A stretch of 64,000 bases of DNA. Source: Adiantum capillus-veneris (taxonomy: Eukaryota > Streptophyta > Polypodiopsida > Polypodiales > Pteridaceae). Shown here piece by piece: positions 34,897-45,727 of this stretch. The stretch is taken from NCBI GenBank assembly GCA_014529385.2, contig CM043962.1:41724598-41788597 (forward strand), written 5' to 3'. Each line of letters opens with the position of its first letter. Positions within the stretch are counted from its first letter, which is position 1. A program made the translations under genes and the position numbers. The notes under the pieces were generated by a model, which made no database searches, had not been told where the DNA came from, and was given only the letters and a program-made list of their open reading frames with translations.

Positions 34897-36519
34897 TGTC
34901 ATAAAATCTAATATCTAACCAACCCAAATGATTTTCTCATATTAAATTGATCACTTAATGTGGGAGAATAAATGGGAACAAGTGTTAAGATATAGATATG
35001 TGCTTATAGATCTATCTCAACACGGGGCCAATAGTAAAGGGGCCCAAATGGGAGATGATCTATCAAGAGCAAGGCTAACCAATGGAGCATAAGACCTTAG
35101 GGTTAGCTTCATTGAAGACCTCCAATAATGTGTGTAAAAGTCCTTTGACCTTAGGTAAGCTAGGGCTGAGCTTGAGGTGGGAACCCGGCCCAAGCTCGAG
35201 GTGCTTGACCTGCTTGAGGTGCTTGTCGTGCTTGAGGTGTTTGTCCTGCTTGAGGTGCTTGATTAAGGGGCTTGAGGTGCTTGACTTACTCCATGCTTGA
35301 GGTGCTTGACTTGCTACATGATTAAGGTGCTTGAGGTGCCTTGAGATGCTTGCATGAGATGCTTGTGGGAACACCCTCTAGTCCAAGTGCTTTGTCATGC
35401 TTGATGACTAAGGTGCTTGAGCTCCTAAATTCAAAAGCATCCCTACAAGAGGGGGGGCGAGCCCTTTTCCTAGGGATTAGAGAGAGAACACACACTCACA
35501 CTCACAAGGGAAGCCCCAGCTTGAAGAGGCAGTAAGGACACATGTCAGGTCCCTACCCATGTTACCTTCATGTGTTGCTTGAAGCCTATTGGCTAGGCTT
35601 CAAAGGGGTCCAATGATAAATTACTTGAATTATCTAATTGTTTTTGCATTTATCAAGTCCTCTCTCTCAAAGGGGAAAGGGGGACACTTGTCCCAAGGCT
35701 ACCCATGTTGCTTGTAATGGCTCCTGCTTGTGATTGGCTAGGCCTGGAGGGGTCCAATGAGCTTCAAGCATGAGCTACAGGGGGGGGTCGACCCAAGCAA
35801 GCTAGGGGAGTGCTTAGGGGGTATACTCACCCACACACACTCACGAGCACTCTCATTGTGTGCTATGCAAAGTGCAAGAGCTCCCTCTCCAAGCAAGTAG
35901 AGGTTGAGAGCCTACACCAACACTCTTTGCTATGGAGTGCAAATCCAACCAAGAGCCATGCTTCAATGCTTAAGCTTGCCATCTCCTTCTTCTTCATTAC
36001 TATGCTATTATGTATGCTAGCAACAAGAGTATGATAAGTGAGGAACTAATTCTTTCTCCTACGAAATGTTTCTTCTTCCTCTTCCCTACCCTCATTCCCT
36101 GCTAGCTCTCTCCACCTTCGAAGGTGTTTGAGGTCTTGGGACTGAGGCTTGGGATAGTTAAAGCTTTCTTCAAGTTTATGTTATGTTTGTGATGCATGAA
36201 GCCTTCCATCTTCATGGCATCACCTAGGTCACAAGGAACACAAAGACTGTATTGTAACAAGTCTCTCTTTATGGGAGAAATCATAATACAAATGCCTATT
36301 GGAGGGGGGACCGGCTCCACATAAATCCGGTCCTCAACTGTTGTCATGTTCTCTAAACTCTCTCTCTTGCAAAAGTATTGTCTATGCCAAGTTAACTAAT
36401 TGCTATGATTATGTTGCTATCTTCAATTATGTCTACCTGCTATGCTCACAAAATCATTTCTTGAAAGTATTCTCATTAAATTCTGCTATTCTCAAATTGA
36501 ATAGGCAAATTCCATTACA
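34897..36519 (+). repeat. 3' LTR of element C
   Basis: 1623 bp, same length as the 5' LTR, about 17 substitutions and no indel by eye. Ends CAAATTCCATTACA. Confidence 0.95.
35183..35360. repeat. LTR minisatellite (GCTTGAGGTGCTTG units), right copy
   Basis: Same unit count and order as 28008-28185, with a few substitutions. Confidence 0.85.
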
Positions 36520-36523
36520 ATCA
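36520..36523. repeat. Target site duplication of element C (ATCA), right copy
   Basis: Repeat of 27718-27721. Confidence 0.85.
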
Positions 36524-37100
36524 TAGCACCAATGCTTTGGTAGACACAGGAGCTAAAGTGAATGCAGTCAGTTATTCCACATACAAGAAGGCAACAAGTC
36601 AAGTATTGATAGCAGGCATAGCGATAATCAAAGGATGCAACAAGAATCCAACTCCAACATTGGGAGTAGTCAACTTGAGCGTGGTAGTACATGGATGTTC
36701 ATGTCCTCATCAGTTTGTATGCTTGCCAAATGAACACATGAATGAGACGATGATTCTTGGAATTCCCTAGATGCATACATACAAAGCAGTACCAAATTGG
36801 GATACGAATCAACTAAAGCTATCACCTAAAGGTGGGCAACTCATTGTTCCAATTGCACCAAGCAAGGAGGAATGAAAAAGAAGCAATCAGCAGGCCAATC
36901 CACAAAGCCAATCTTCTCCATCCCCTCAACAATCAAATGCTACATGTAGCATGCAAGGAGTCAGGCAGATTTGGGTACCAAAATCACAGCTTAAGGATAA
37001 ACCAATTCAGATATGGGTGCCTAAAACTTCACCGAAGAAACAAAAGAAGGTTCCATGGATTCGAACACAGAATCGAGTATCTCCGAGCAAGGAACCTAAC
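36524..37100 (+). pseudogene. Element A second retropepsin-like domain (PR2), downstream of integrase
   Basis: Continuing the ORF cut at 27721, this stretch has the hallmarks of an aspartic protease: 'ALVDTGAKVNAVSYSTYKKA' (Asp-Thr-Gly-Ala at 36543-36554), a middle with 'TLGVVNLSVVVHG', and 'MILGIP' followed by a TAG (36769-36771) where a Trp codon is usual, then 'MHTYKAVPNWD'. Spacing between the two motifs (about 70 residues) suits a retropepsin. PR1 of the same element is at 23540-24139, so A carries two. A basic Gln/Pro/Lys-rich tail follows with 'IWVPKSQLKDKPIQIWVPK', a small internal repeat. Function of a protease after integrase is unknown to me. Confidence 0.75.
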
Positions 37101-37559
37101 ATGAAAAGGGTTTGGAAGAAAAAGGAGCACTTATCTTCTCCACAAACCACGAAACCAATCAAGCAGTGGTGAGTCAAGTCTCAATAGACTCCACCACACC
37201 ATGCAACACCAAGCCGACCGAATTACCAATGGAGAGAAAAAGCTTGACAACAATTGAAAGTGCTACCAACAGCTCAAGCAATCAACATGCTAAAACACCC
37301 TGATGGTACAATCAAACAGAGAGCACAAAAGCTACAAGATTTTCTCTTTGGAAGACATCAGCAGCAAACCTCGACATCGGAAACCCTTGAATTAATTCAA
37401 GACCCAGCTCTTGCACAGCATATGGGTTTGAATTGCATTGATCTTCATATCATGGTAGAGCCAATCACGGCTATGTATAGACACAATTGTTCAACCCGCA
37501 TGCAATCGTCCCGGAGTACGCCACCTAGGAGGGGTGTAAGGGCACTAAGTACTAAGTAA
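37101..37559 (+). pseudogene. Element A ORF after integrase, C-terminal part
   Basis: Fragmented frames after PR2. The last, to the stop at 37557-37559, reads 'KHPDGTIKQRAQKLQDFLFG' and 'IQDPALAQHMGLNCIDLHIM' and ends in a basic tail. No family recognised. It appears to be the end of the same post-integrase protein, because the following 2.4 kb is AT-rich and noncoding. Confidence 0.5.
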
Positions 37560-37854
37560 TTACGGGCAATGTTTGAAGAGGAAGGAAAAAGTTCCATGTT
37601 AACGTGTGATTTTTTGCAAAATTACCTAATAATGCCCTTATAATTCATCATCAAGGGAAAATTCACTGATAATATCTTTCTGATGAGTGTGAATAGTGTA
37701 TATACTATCAAAAAATCATCAAAAATAATCCTGTTTTGGGTATTTTTCATCATTTTTGTTGATAGGGAGGCTTAAAAATGGAGAAATCCAACAAAAAACA
37801 ATAAATCTGTGTTTTTCAAGGGATTTTATTAATTATTGGATTTTTACTTTACTT

Positions 37855-38190
37855 TTTTAGAGCATTTTGCTATTTTCTTTGATTTTTTCAAATAAACTGG
37901 TCAAAATTAATAATAAATAGCAGGGAAGCTCATATGGAAAAATGGAAGACACGATGGTGATCAGAAGGACAAGGCGAACAAGCATAAAAATTTTCAATGA
38001 AATCAGAAGACGGAAGCGGGAATTTTAGAGCATTTTGCTATTTTCTTTGATTTTTTCAAATAAACTAGTCAAAATTAATAATAAATAGCAGGGAAGCTCA
38101 TATGGAAAAATGGAAGACACGATGGTGATCAGAAGGACAAGGCGAACAAGCATAAAAATTTTCAATGAAATCAAAAGACAGAAGCGGGAA
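37855..38190. repeat. 168-bp tandem duplication
   Basis: Units 37855-38022 and 38023-38190 start TTTTAGAGCATTTTGC and end GAAGCGGGAA, with only a few substitutions between them (for example CTGGTC against CTAGTC, AGACGG against AGACAG). Recent event inside the spacer of element A. Confidence 0.93.
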
Positions 38191-39141
38191 GCCTAAATTA
38201 GGCGGTCAGGCCTACTTTTGCAAAATTCTTGCAGAATGAGCTACAGGAATCCGATCAGAGAAATTTTTGAGTCTAACATAGATTTCACGGCCTAGTAGGA
38301 CTAACAGGGGAATCTGGGGAAATTTGGTTCGGGAAGTCCAGGTATAGATATCCATGGTAGGCTAAAACCACCTCATTTCCACTTGGAGCCTTTGCAGAGA
38401 GAGATTTCGGCCTCTTTTGCGCGACATTTCCGGAGCCCACAGTTGACTATTTTCAGCACCGTCTCACACGAGACATGAGGGTAAGTTCTTTACTTGATAA
38501 TGATCCATTTTGTACAGCTGGTAGCTAGTGAAAAGCCTTAGAGAAAACCCTAGAAACCGAGCAGTGCACGAAGATGTACGACCTAAAACTGACCATAGCG
38601 GCCTGCCAGCTTGACCAAATCGGATGGTATTTGAACCATAGCACGCCATAACATAATAGAACCTTTCTATACCATCAGATGACCATTTGGCTGGGGTCAA
38701 GGGGTTCCCCAGTAGAAAAATTAGGTATTTGGCAAATGCCAAAATTCCGACCTGACTCCATAGATGGCTTGCTAATGAGGTTCATATACAATGTATATAA
38801 TTGGTTTGGTAAAATCCATCAAGAAAACCCCTCGAAAAGCAGAAAACGGCTCGAAGGTTACAAAGCGTCAAATTCAACATACGAGGCCAAAGTGACTCCA
38901 AATGAGCCAGAATTGGACAGGTAGCTTCACGACTATGTTACGGACAAGTCCAAAGCCTCAAAGTTGACCGGCCAACCCAATAGACAAAGTAATCACAAAA
39001 GATGGTGATTTCAAAGTCGACAAAGCACAAAGTGATGCCGGCTTGACCAAACTTGACCAAATTCAATTTAGGACTTGTATTAGGTGTATGAAACATGTCT
39101 AGGTCAAAATTTGTGGGTTTTGCAAAGTTTTTGTCACTGAA

Positions 39142-39741
39142 GTTAATAATCGCGATTATTTACTTTTGCACTAGTTTTGCTTGGAAACTGTCAAATCACC
39201 TCACCTATCATGTGTACACACCTATTTCATGCCAAAAATCAAGTATGAGCCATAATGACCACCCATTACTTGTAAAATTGCCAAAAAACGTAAAGAAGTC
39301 TTTGCAAGACAAAATTTGGGTTATGAATAACTTTTCTTGATCCAAATCACCTCATATCTCATACCCAAGGTCTATACAATGCTTAGAACCAATTTGTACC
39401 AAAAAATGTCAATTTTGGAAGAAAAGGTAATAATCGTGATTATTTACTTTTTGATCAAAATTGGTGAATTTTAATATTTTGCCATCATACATCCAAAGTA
39501 CATGTTGTGATATGCCCACTAACCAGCTTTGAATCAATTTGAAGTTCAAAAACTCAAATTTCCTTTATATCTACTATTTCAAAGACCTAAAGCCAAAATC
39601 TGGTACCATTTTCAACATGTGCATCCAAATGAGCCCATATTTCACTCAAAGCATGTATTGGGTATATACTTCAAGCCTATACAGACAAGTTTGCAAAAAG
39701 TTGGAAATTTTCCTCATTTGTAAATAATTGCGATTATTTAC
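39142..39741. repeat. Array of three ~289-bp units with conserved palindrome (3' set)
   Basis: Palindrome copies at 39142-39163, 39427-39447 and 39720-39741, spacings 285 and 293 bp. The first has the fully symmetric centre TCGCGA. Period and motif are those of the 5' leader array at 6667-7549. Confidence 0.85.
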
Positions 39742-39928
39742 TTTGGTTGCAAATTTTTGTTTTGACCATACAGTTTTGTTCCTTGCATGATTTTATGCAT
39801 CTTTGCTTGTTTAAAATTTGATTTGAAGCAATTTGAACCAAATTATCAGCAGTTCAGTCTAAAAGGACATTCCAGAGAAAAATCCAACAGATCTGCTAAC
39901 TTTGCACTCTATTCACTGAACAGGAGCA

Positions 39929-41178
39929 ATGCAAGCAACGGAGAGGGCCAAGAAGAAGCTAAACCAAAAAGAGAAACTACAAGAACTGCCTGCATATCAA
40001 CTGGACCCCGAGTCAGTCAAAGCGGCAAAGGCATCCTACCTTTCTAAAGAACAGCTGGAAGAGTACCACACTACGGTCTTCACTGGCAGGTTCAAGAGTG
40101 AAGAAGGGCATCAGGTGGAGTTGCAACTCCTGCCTAAAGAGGTCTATGATATAGCTGCCAAGCCAGAAACCAAAGAGGCTAACCGCAGGTTGGGGCTCAG
40201 GCATTTCTACAAACAAGAGCCTAACGGAGTGGACTTTCAGAAAGCTTACAAGCTTCTATCTACCATCAAAGAGGACGGAACCGCACAAATATCCGACACC
40301 CAAGGGAACAAGGTCTAGGTAGTAATCATCAAAGAGATAGTGGCAGAGTCACTCAAATTGCCCACTAAAGGAATGACCATGCGGGCAAGAGACAGGAAAA
40401 CCGCAGGCACATTTACCAAGAAGACAGTCGCGGCTACATTCGCGGATCTTATCCACAAACAAGTGGAAGATCCAGCCCGTTTGTACCATCAACACTTTCA
40501 TTTTCTGGCAAAAAGGCCACCAAGGTACACTACACCAAATCATGTCGTGGCCACCACCTTCACTCAGGTTCTTAAGTCAGCAACAAGGCAGTCTGTGGAC
40601 CACGTGCAGTATGTCTTGACAACCTTGAAGGGCACCAAGAAGGAGGGAAAAATCACATACTTGGGCGCGCCAGAAGTGTTGACTAGAATATCCTATCATG
40701 CCATCGGCATGGCTGACAAGCTACCGCATGCCCCTGATCAGAATACATGGATCTTGGCAGCACAACCCTCTCCACGAGCTAGAAGGTCAAGTAAAAGGTC
40801 ACAAAAATCAGATGATGAGTCAGCTGACAGCTCACCAGAGCGACACAGCAGCGAGAGCTCTAACAACAAAGAAAAGAGAGCTCGGAGGGAAGAGATGAAG
40901 AGGAAAGTTGTGGCTGCCCACCAAGAGGAGCCAGCTCAAAAACAAGCGCGTTTTGAAAGAGAAAAACAGGCTTACCAGCGCAGTAGACAAGCACAAGGAA
41001 AGGACCCAGAAAAGTGGGTACCCACAGGACTGAAAGGACCTTGAACAAAGCATCATACAAGAAAAGAGGCAGATGATCCGACAGATTATTTAGAAAGAAT
41101 GTACCAAGAGGCCGAAGCCCTAAATCTGAAAGAGGTAGAAGAAGCGGCAAAGAAAGCTGAGGAAATGGCTACACAATA
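39929..41178 (+). pseudogene. Element A 3' ORF region, N-terminal part (unknown protein)
   Basis: An ATG at 39929 opens a frame that stays the same through a TAG (40316-40318) and a TGA (41042-41044) to about 41178. It begins 'MQATERAKKKLNQKEKLQEL' and has a compact middle ('EYHTTVFTGRFKSEEGHQVE', 'FADLIHKQVEDPARLYHQHF', 'LGAPEVLTRISYHAIGMADK') followed by a Ser/Lys/Arg/Glu-rich tail. I recognise no domain. Codon-like conservation of frame over 1.2 kb indicates a former gene. It lies between the spacer and the 3' LTR of A, in sense orientation, where some gypsy lineages carry an additional or env-like ORF, but no signal peptide or membrane segment is evident. Confidence 0.65.
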
Positions 41179-41830
41179 GCAAAGCCAGGGATCTTCCCGA
41201 CCCACCTCACCGCCTCTGGAACAACAGGACCATCCCATGCCTAGCCCACCACCATCACCACCAGGCAAAGGTTGGTAATGAAGAAGCAGAGATTGAAAAA
41301 GAGAAAGATTCTGAGTCCACCCAAGGAACAAAATCTACACAAAAGGCTGACCACACCGACGGACATAAGGAAAAAGAAGCCGAGCCACAACCGGAGTAGG
41401 CAGCAGAAGAGACTCAAAAGCCGGAGGAAGAAACTGATAAAGAAGCAGATACAAAAAAAGAGCCTACCACTACACATGAGACGGAGCCCGAGCCAGAGAA
41501 GGCACAAAGGTTGGCAACCTGAAGAGACAGTAAGGGTTGAGACCACACCATCTACTTCTACTCAGCCAGAAACTGTCGAGGTATCAAAGCCTCAGGATGG
41601 CCAAGAAGAAGACCGACCATCTACCTCCACACAAGAACCACCAACAATTACGACACGGCAAGAAGCAACACATGAGGCTGCAGACAAATCCCAGCTAGCA
41701 AATTAGGAGGAGTAGCAGTCAAATGATGAAGTTATAATACAGGTCAATGAATATGCACGCCAGATGCAAGAAATGACGGAAGACTCCATTTAGCAGCTTT
41801 GAACCGCAAACAAAGGCCAAGGAATTAGAA
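41179..41830 (+). pseudogene. Element A 3' ORF region, low-complexity middle
   Basis: Pro/Glu/Thr/Lys-rich stretch split over frames, for example 'VSKPQDGQEEDRPSTSTQEP' to a stop at 41706. Probably a disordered linker between the N-terminal part and the coiled coil. The long Lys/Arg-rich frame at 41272-41500 is a frame shadow of an acidic Glu/Lys/Thr one. Confidence 0.5.
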
Positions 41831-42436
41831 ATGGTGATCGACGCTCTTCAAGGAGAGCTCAAAGACAGGATGATTATCATCACTGATCTCCAAAGGCAAG
41901 TGCAACAGCTGAAGGCAGAAGTGCAACAGCTGAAGGCAGAAGCGGAACAGCATCAGATAGCCAGGGATAAACAACAAAAAGAAATGGAGGAGTTAGGTGA
42001 CCTCCTCACCAAATTAGCTGATGACTGCAAGGTAAAAGACGAGCAGCTGACAGAAGTCACGAATGAACTTCTTACGACCTCTCTGTTAGCTCAAAAAATT
42101 CAAGTGCAATTAGATGTTGTCAATGATTCCCTGCAATATTCTCAACAGAGAATCAATGATCATGCCATTTTCTTACGGCAAATCAGAGAAAACCCAGCCG
42201 TGGCCTCAATCAAGGGAGATGATGAAGTGTACAAGGCACTTGAAAAGAAAAACAAGAACTTAGAACTGGAATTAAAGCTTGAACAGTCACAGCGCATAGA
42301 CCTAGCACTGATGCGGGTTCAAAGAGAGGAGGAGCTCCTAAAGGAGATAGCAGAACTCAAGCGGATAAATCAGCTCCTCAGAGATGAAAGCCAGACATGC
42401 AGGAAGAAGCAGGCACTTCAAAGCCGCCACAAATAA
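41831..42436 (+). pseudogene. Element A 3' ORF region, coiled-coil part
   Basis: A 201-codon open frame with strong heptad character: 'DLQRQVQQLKAEVQQLKAEA', 'EELGDLLTKLADDCKVKDEQ', 'KNKNLELELKLEQSQR', 'LLKEIAELKRINQLLRDESQ'. Part arose by a 21-bp tandem duplication (41900-41920 and 41921-41941). A long parallel coiled coil suggests self-association, as in some particle or structural proteins, but that is inference. A shift at its end moves to the frame of the next part. Confidence 0.65.
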
Positions 42437-43488
42437 ACATTCCCTCAGTCTCGTTTGCTAAGTTTGAGACGCAGTCCACAGCAGAGCCGAGTGGTGATGA
42501 AGATTTTCAGATTCACATCACAGATGCAGATACAGTGCCAATGTTCTAGCTATCAAAAGCTAAAGAAGGCACACTGAAAGAGAAGGTCACCTTAGAGGTG
42601 GATGAGCAGTGGAAGGCCGCTATGGATTGGGAGTTGAGAGTTTTACACTCTGTCAACGTCACTCAACACACTCCCAATCAAATCAATGCTCAATGGCACC
42701 AACTATCCCTGTCGTACCCTCTCATCAAAGTAGAATTTTTACATGTAAAAGAAAGGTTGTACAAGGATATACTAGAAGATGGCGCAGATAAAGACCACCC
42801 AAAGTGGAGGTTAAGCTGGCTGAACAAGAATCCGAGATACCTGATTCTGTTCACAAGAGCACCTGCAGCCTTACAAAGAGATCCAACATTCTGCCCTGTA
42901 CCCAGAGTAAGGACATGGCAAGCGCATGAAGCACTGCAGAAGAAGAGGCCAACTTGGCTCAACTTCCCCAAGCTTCCAGCTCCAGAGAGAGGCCAAGCGA
43001 CAGAGGAATACATGGTGAAAATCCTAACGGGCGCCATGTCATTCTTAAAAAGTGTGCCAGATCTCTCATGTGCAATGTTATATAAGATCTGCAGGATGCT
43101 ACTCACATGCATACAAGTTTTCAATGAGCCTGAGTAGACAGGAGCCCCATGGCTCTCATTCTTGGAAGGAAACAAAGGCTTATGTTACGATCTGAGTGGG
43201 CAACAGAAGAGTTCAGATGCATGTTCCTGCCCCTCGCATAATATGCTAGCCTTTGAAGAAGCATTCTACACTCGATTCTTCACCTGGCGAACGAAGATAT
43301 TTGCGCCAGTGATAAGCAACCTCACATCCAGGTTTGTAAGCTACTCAGCGGTGGAACTGAAGAATCAAGTCACCATGCAATTTTTGCAAGTGCCTGGCAA
43401 AGAACGAAGAATCAGATACCAAAAGGCACTAGAAGCACTTAAAGACCGCCTCACCCGCCGTCAACCCAAAGACTACTTCAGCCCATAA
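42437..43488 (+). pseudogene. Element A 3' ORF region, C-terminal part
   Basis: Frame with 'VSFAKFETQSTAEPSGDEDF', then (42598-43137) 'DEQWKAAMDWELRVLHSVNV', 'HPKWRLSWLNKNPRYLILFT' and 'KILTGAMSFLKSVPDLSCAM', and after a TAG (43135-43137) in the same frame 'FEEAFYTRFFTWRTKIFAPV' to the stop at 43486-43488. Tryptophan-rich and apparently globular. No family recognised. The ORF ends only about 40 bp before the LTR, so the whole 3' region was built as part of the element. Confidence 0.6.
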
Positions 43489-43510
43489 AGCTGTGTCAAG
43501 GGACGACACA

Positions 43511-43527
43511 GGCCAGGAGGGAGGAAA
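43511..43527 (+). other. Polypurine tract of element A
   Basis: GGCCAGGAGGGAGGAAA lies immediately before the TG of the 3' LTR. Confidence 0.85.
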
Positions 43528-44448
43528 TGTTAGCAGCAAGCTAACGTGGATACCATTTTTTCGGAGTTCTCCTTGTAAAACATTTATTATTTTGATAAAT
43601 CGGGAATATTGTAACTCCTATTTTCTCTGATAAACCTTGTAATTAATGAGCGGGGGCTACAAGCTTCCAGATTGTATCAACTAGTCAATTCCCATTTTTG
43701 GTAGAACTCCAGATTATTAGTTTTGACCACCCAAAAACCTTGGCTAAGGTATAAAAGCCAATTTTTGTAAGTTTTTTATAGGTTTTTGGATAAGAAATAC
43801 ACAGCGTGAGCTAATGGCGCTCACTTCTTTCCTTCTCGCGCTTCCTACTCCCTCTCCGGTTGTCACATTGGAATGTGTTTGTTGCATTGCAACCGTAGGT
43901 AAGAGCTCTACTCATTGACGTAAGCCATTCACAGTATTTTGTAGCTTTTGGCGTCGCCGATCCGCGGCCTAATTTCATCATAACTAGGAATTTACACTTT
44001 TAAATCAAAAACTAAGCATAGGCGGGATATTGGGGCATCATTGCTGAGCATTTGAATGCATTTTGGGTTGAAAATGACTAGGTCAAAAATCCAATGCTGT
44101 TAATAATTGTGATTTTGGAACTTCACCTAAAGTGGGGTTTGAGACCATAGGCATGTGTGTTTAGGTCTTATAAACTTGTACTAGAAGTTTCATTACGTTT
44201 GGATGTCATTTGATGCTATAATGAATGTGATTTTCTTGTCGATGAGCGATTGGCTTTTGGTGATTTCAGTCACTTGAGTGTAGCTTGAGTTAGATGTGAG
44301 TTGTTAGTTGTTTTCCAAGCGATTGACAACCTCTTGTAGCCTCTATGCACTAGTCGAGTCAGCTTTGTCCCATGGTTTGACAAATTAATCGTGGTTCTCA
44401 CTAATACTGCAATAAGATAGGATGGTTAGGTTAGACATGCGTCCCACA
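43528..44448 (+). repeat. 3' LTR of element A
   Basis: 921 bp, starting TGTTAGCAGCAAGCTAACG and ending GTCCCACA, homologous to 5074-5976. A half-palindrome at 44099-44114 matches 5625-5640 of the left LTR. Confidence 0.93.
43750..43756 (+). promoter_or_regulatory. TATA box in 3' LTR of element A
   Basis: TATAAAA, same context and position as in the 5' LTR. Confidence 0.65.
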
Positions 44449-44453
44449 TCTTG
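44449..44453. repeat. Target site duplication of element A, right copy (TCTTG)
   Basis: Repeat of 5069-5073; the D integrase resumes here. Confidence 0.92.
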
Positions 44454-44953
44454 TATGTCCACTTTTATGGTAGGCCAATAGGAGTACGTCTCTACTTCTA
44501 GAAGAGTAGGTTGAATGCCTCTATGCCCCGCATAGGGAGGAGCATGGGACCTTCTCATAAAGGGAGTGGGTAACACATAGCCTATTGCCATGGAGAAGAT
44601 AACCATCCTGCAAGGTGATTGGTTCCTCTTTCTTCCCCAAAGCAAGGACTGACATTATGTCTTTAAAGTCAGGGTCACTAGCATACTCATCTATCACAGA
44701 AGATAGATCATTGTAAAGTTGCTATAGACACCGCATTAACTTTTGGTCATTGTGAAAGTGCATCGGTCACTTGATTGTGCTTACTAGCAATGTGAGTAAT
44801 ATGAAAATAAAATTGCAAAACAATATTTACCCACCTCATTTGTTTGTCGAAAAGCTTGGTCTGCATCATGAAGTACTTGAGACTTTGGTGGTCCGTTCGC
44901 GAAATAAATGGAGTCCCCAATAGATAGTGCTTCCATGTGTCTAGGGCATGTAA

Positions 44954-45727
44954 TGTTCGGAAATAAGACGTAGCTAAATAGATAATTGAGTAGATTACTT
45001 AATGGAGAGAGACAGATTTATATACACGAGATTATAGAGTAGAGAGAGAGAGAGAGAGTACACACGATATACGTGGTTCACCCAATGTGGGCTACGTCCA
45101 CGGGAAAGCAGCCACTCAATGGCTTTAGTACTTCAAAACAAGAAGTAGTTTACAAAGGGATTGTACCCTTAATGGAGCTCCCGCCTTGCTTCACTCTCAC
45201 CACCTCACACTCACCTTGTTGCATCAACTTCACACTATGAAATGTGTGTAGAAATGGCCTCCTTTTATAGGCCAAAAGGGCTGCCCTCTCTTATGAGAGA
45301 CAGCCATGTGTAGCCGCCCTTGTGCGAATAAGTCCAAATCGGACCCTCCAATCCGCCCATGTGTGGCCGCCCTTGAGAAGACAAGTCCGCTTTTGAATTC
45401 GGCCACCGGCCATTGACTTCCGACCACCGGCCATCGGCCATTGACTATCGGCCACCGGCCAACCGACCGGTTGTTTTCCGACCACTTTCCAGCCGCCGTC
45501 CGGCCATAATATTCCGGCGAAAAAGAATATTCCGGCGAAAAAAAAGTCTCGGGGGCCTCCGCCCCCAAGGCCTTTAAAGTTGCCCCTGATTCTTGTCCGT
45601 GAAAATTTTGGTTTCCGGTGAGTGATTTTCCTTCACGCACGATGGCTTCTCCTCATAATGGGGGCCTTACAAATGTGCGCTTTTACCACAAAAAATTACA
45701 AGGGTAAATCAAGCTCCATACTTAACA
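44954..45727 (-). repeat. Solo LTR of the copia E family
   Basis: 774 bp, homologous in reverse orientation to the LTRs of element E (47550-48371). It begins TGTTCGGAAATAAGACG at 44954 and ends CTTAACA at 45727, flanked by TGTAA (44949-44953 and 45728-45732). No internal region is present, so it arose by recombination between two LTRs of a full element inserted into D. It includes a (GA) tract at about 45038-45058 and the GGCC-rich minisatellite near 45405-45475. Confidence 0.93.

Larger units (their letters stand above)
27722..36519 (+). mobile_element. Element C: chromodomain Ty3/gypsy retrotransposon, nearly intact
   Basis: An 8798-bp element with two LTRs of exactly 1623 bp, TG...CA ends, initiator-Met primer site, one long gag-pol frame, a separate frame for the integrase tail and chromodomain, and a purine tract before the 3' LTR. 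I count about 17 mismatches between the LTRs (about 1%), which points to recent insertion. It sits in the post-integrase ORF of element A. Elements C and D share LTR and pol sequence, so C is a younger member of the family whose older copy D hosts A. Confidence 0.95.
37560..39928 (+). other. 3' spacer of element A with tandem duplication and palindromes
   Basis: About 2.4 kb without a credible ORF between the post-integrase ORF and the long 3' ORF region. It holds a 168-bp tandem duplication (37855-38190) and, from 39142, three copies of the same palindrome found in the 5' leader. Its composition and phrases (TTGACCAAA, CAAAATTTG) resemble the 5' leader. Confidence 0.75.

Noticed and set aside
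27471-37559. Separate element starting at PR2
   Set aside because: The ORF before and after C is one frame when C and one target copy are removed, and it is contiguous and in frame with the integrase tail of A; no LTR lies between.
41086-41546. Hydrophobic minus-strand frames suggesting membrane proteins (41241-41546, 40832-41150)
   Set aside because: Complement of Lys/Glu-rich sense codons yields Phe/Leu-rich antisense; no independent support.
39929-43488. Envelope protein in the 3' ORF region of A
   Set aside because: The position would fit, but there is no signal peptide, no hydrophobic anchor and no furin-like site; composition is charged and coiled-coil.
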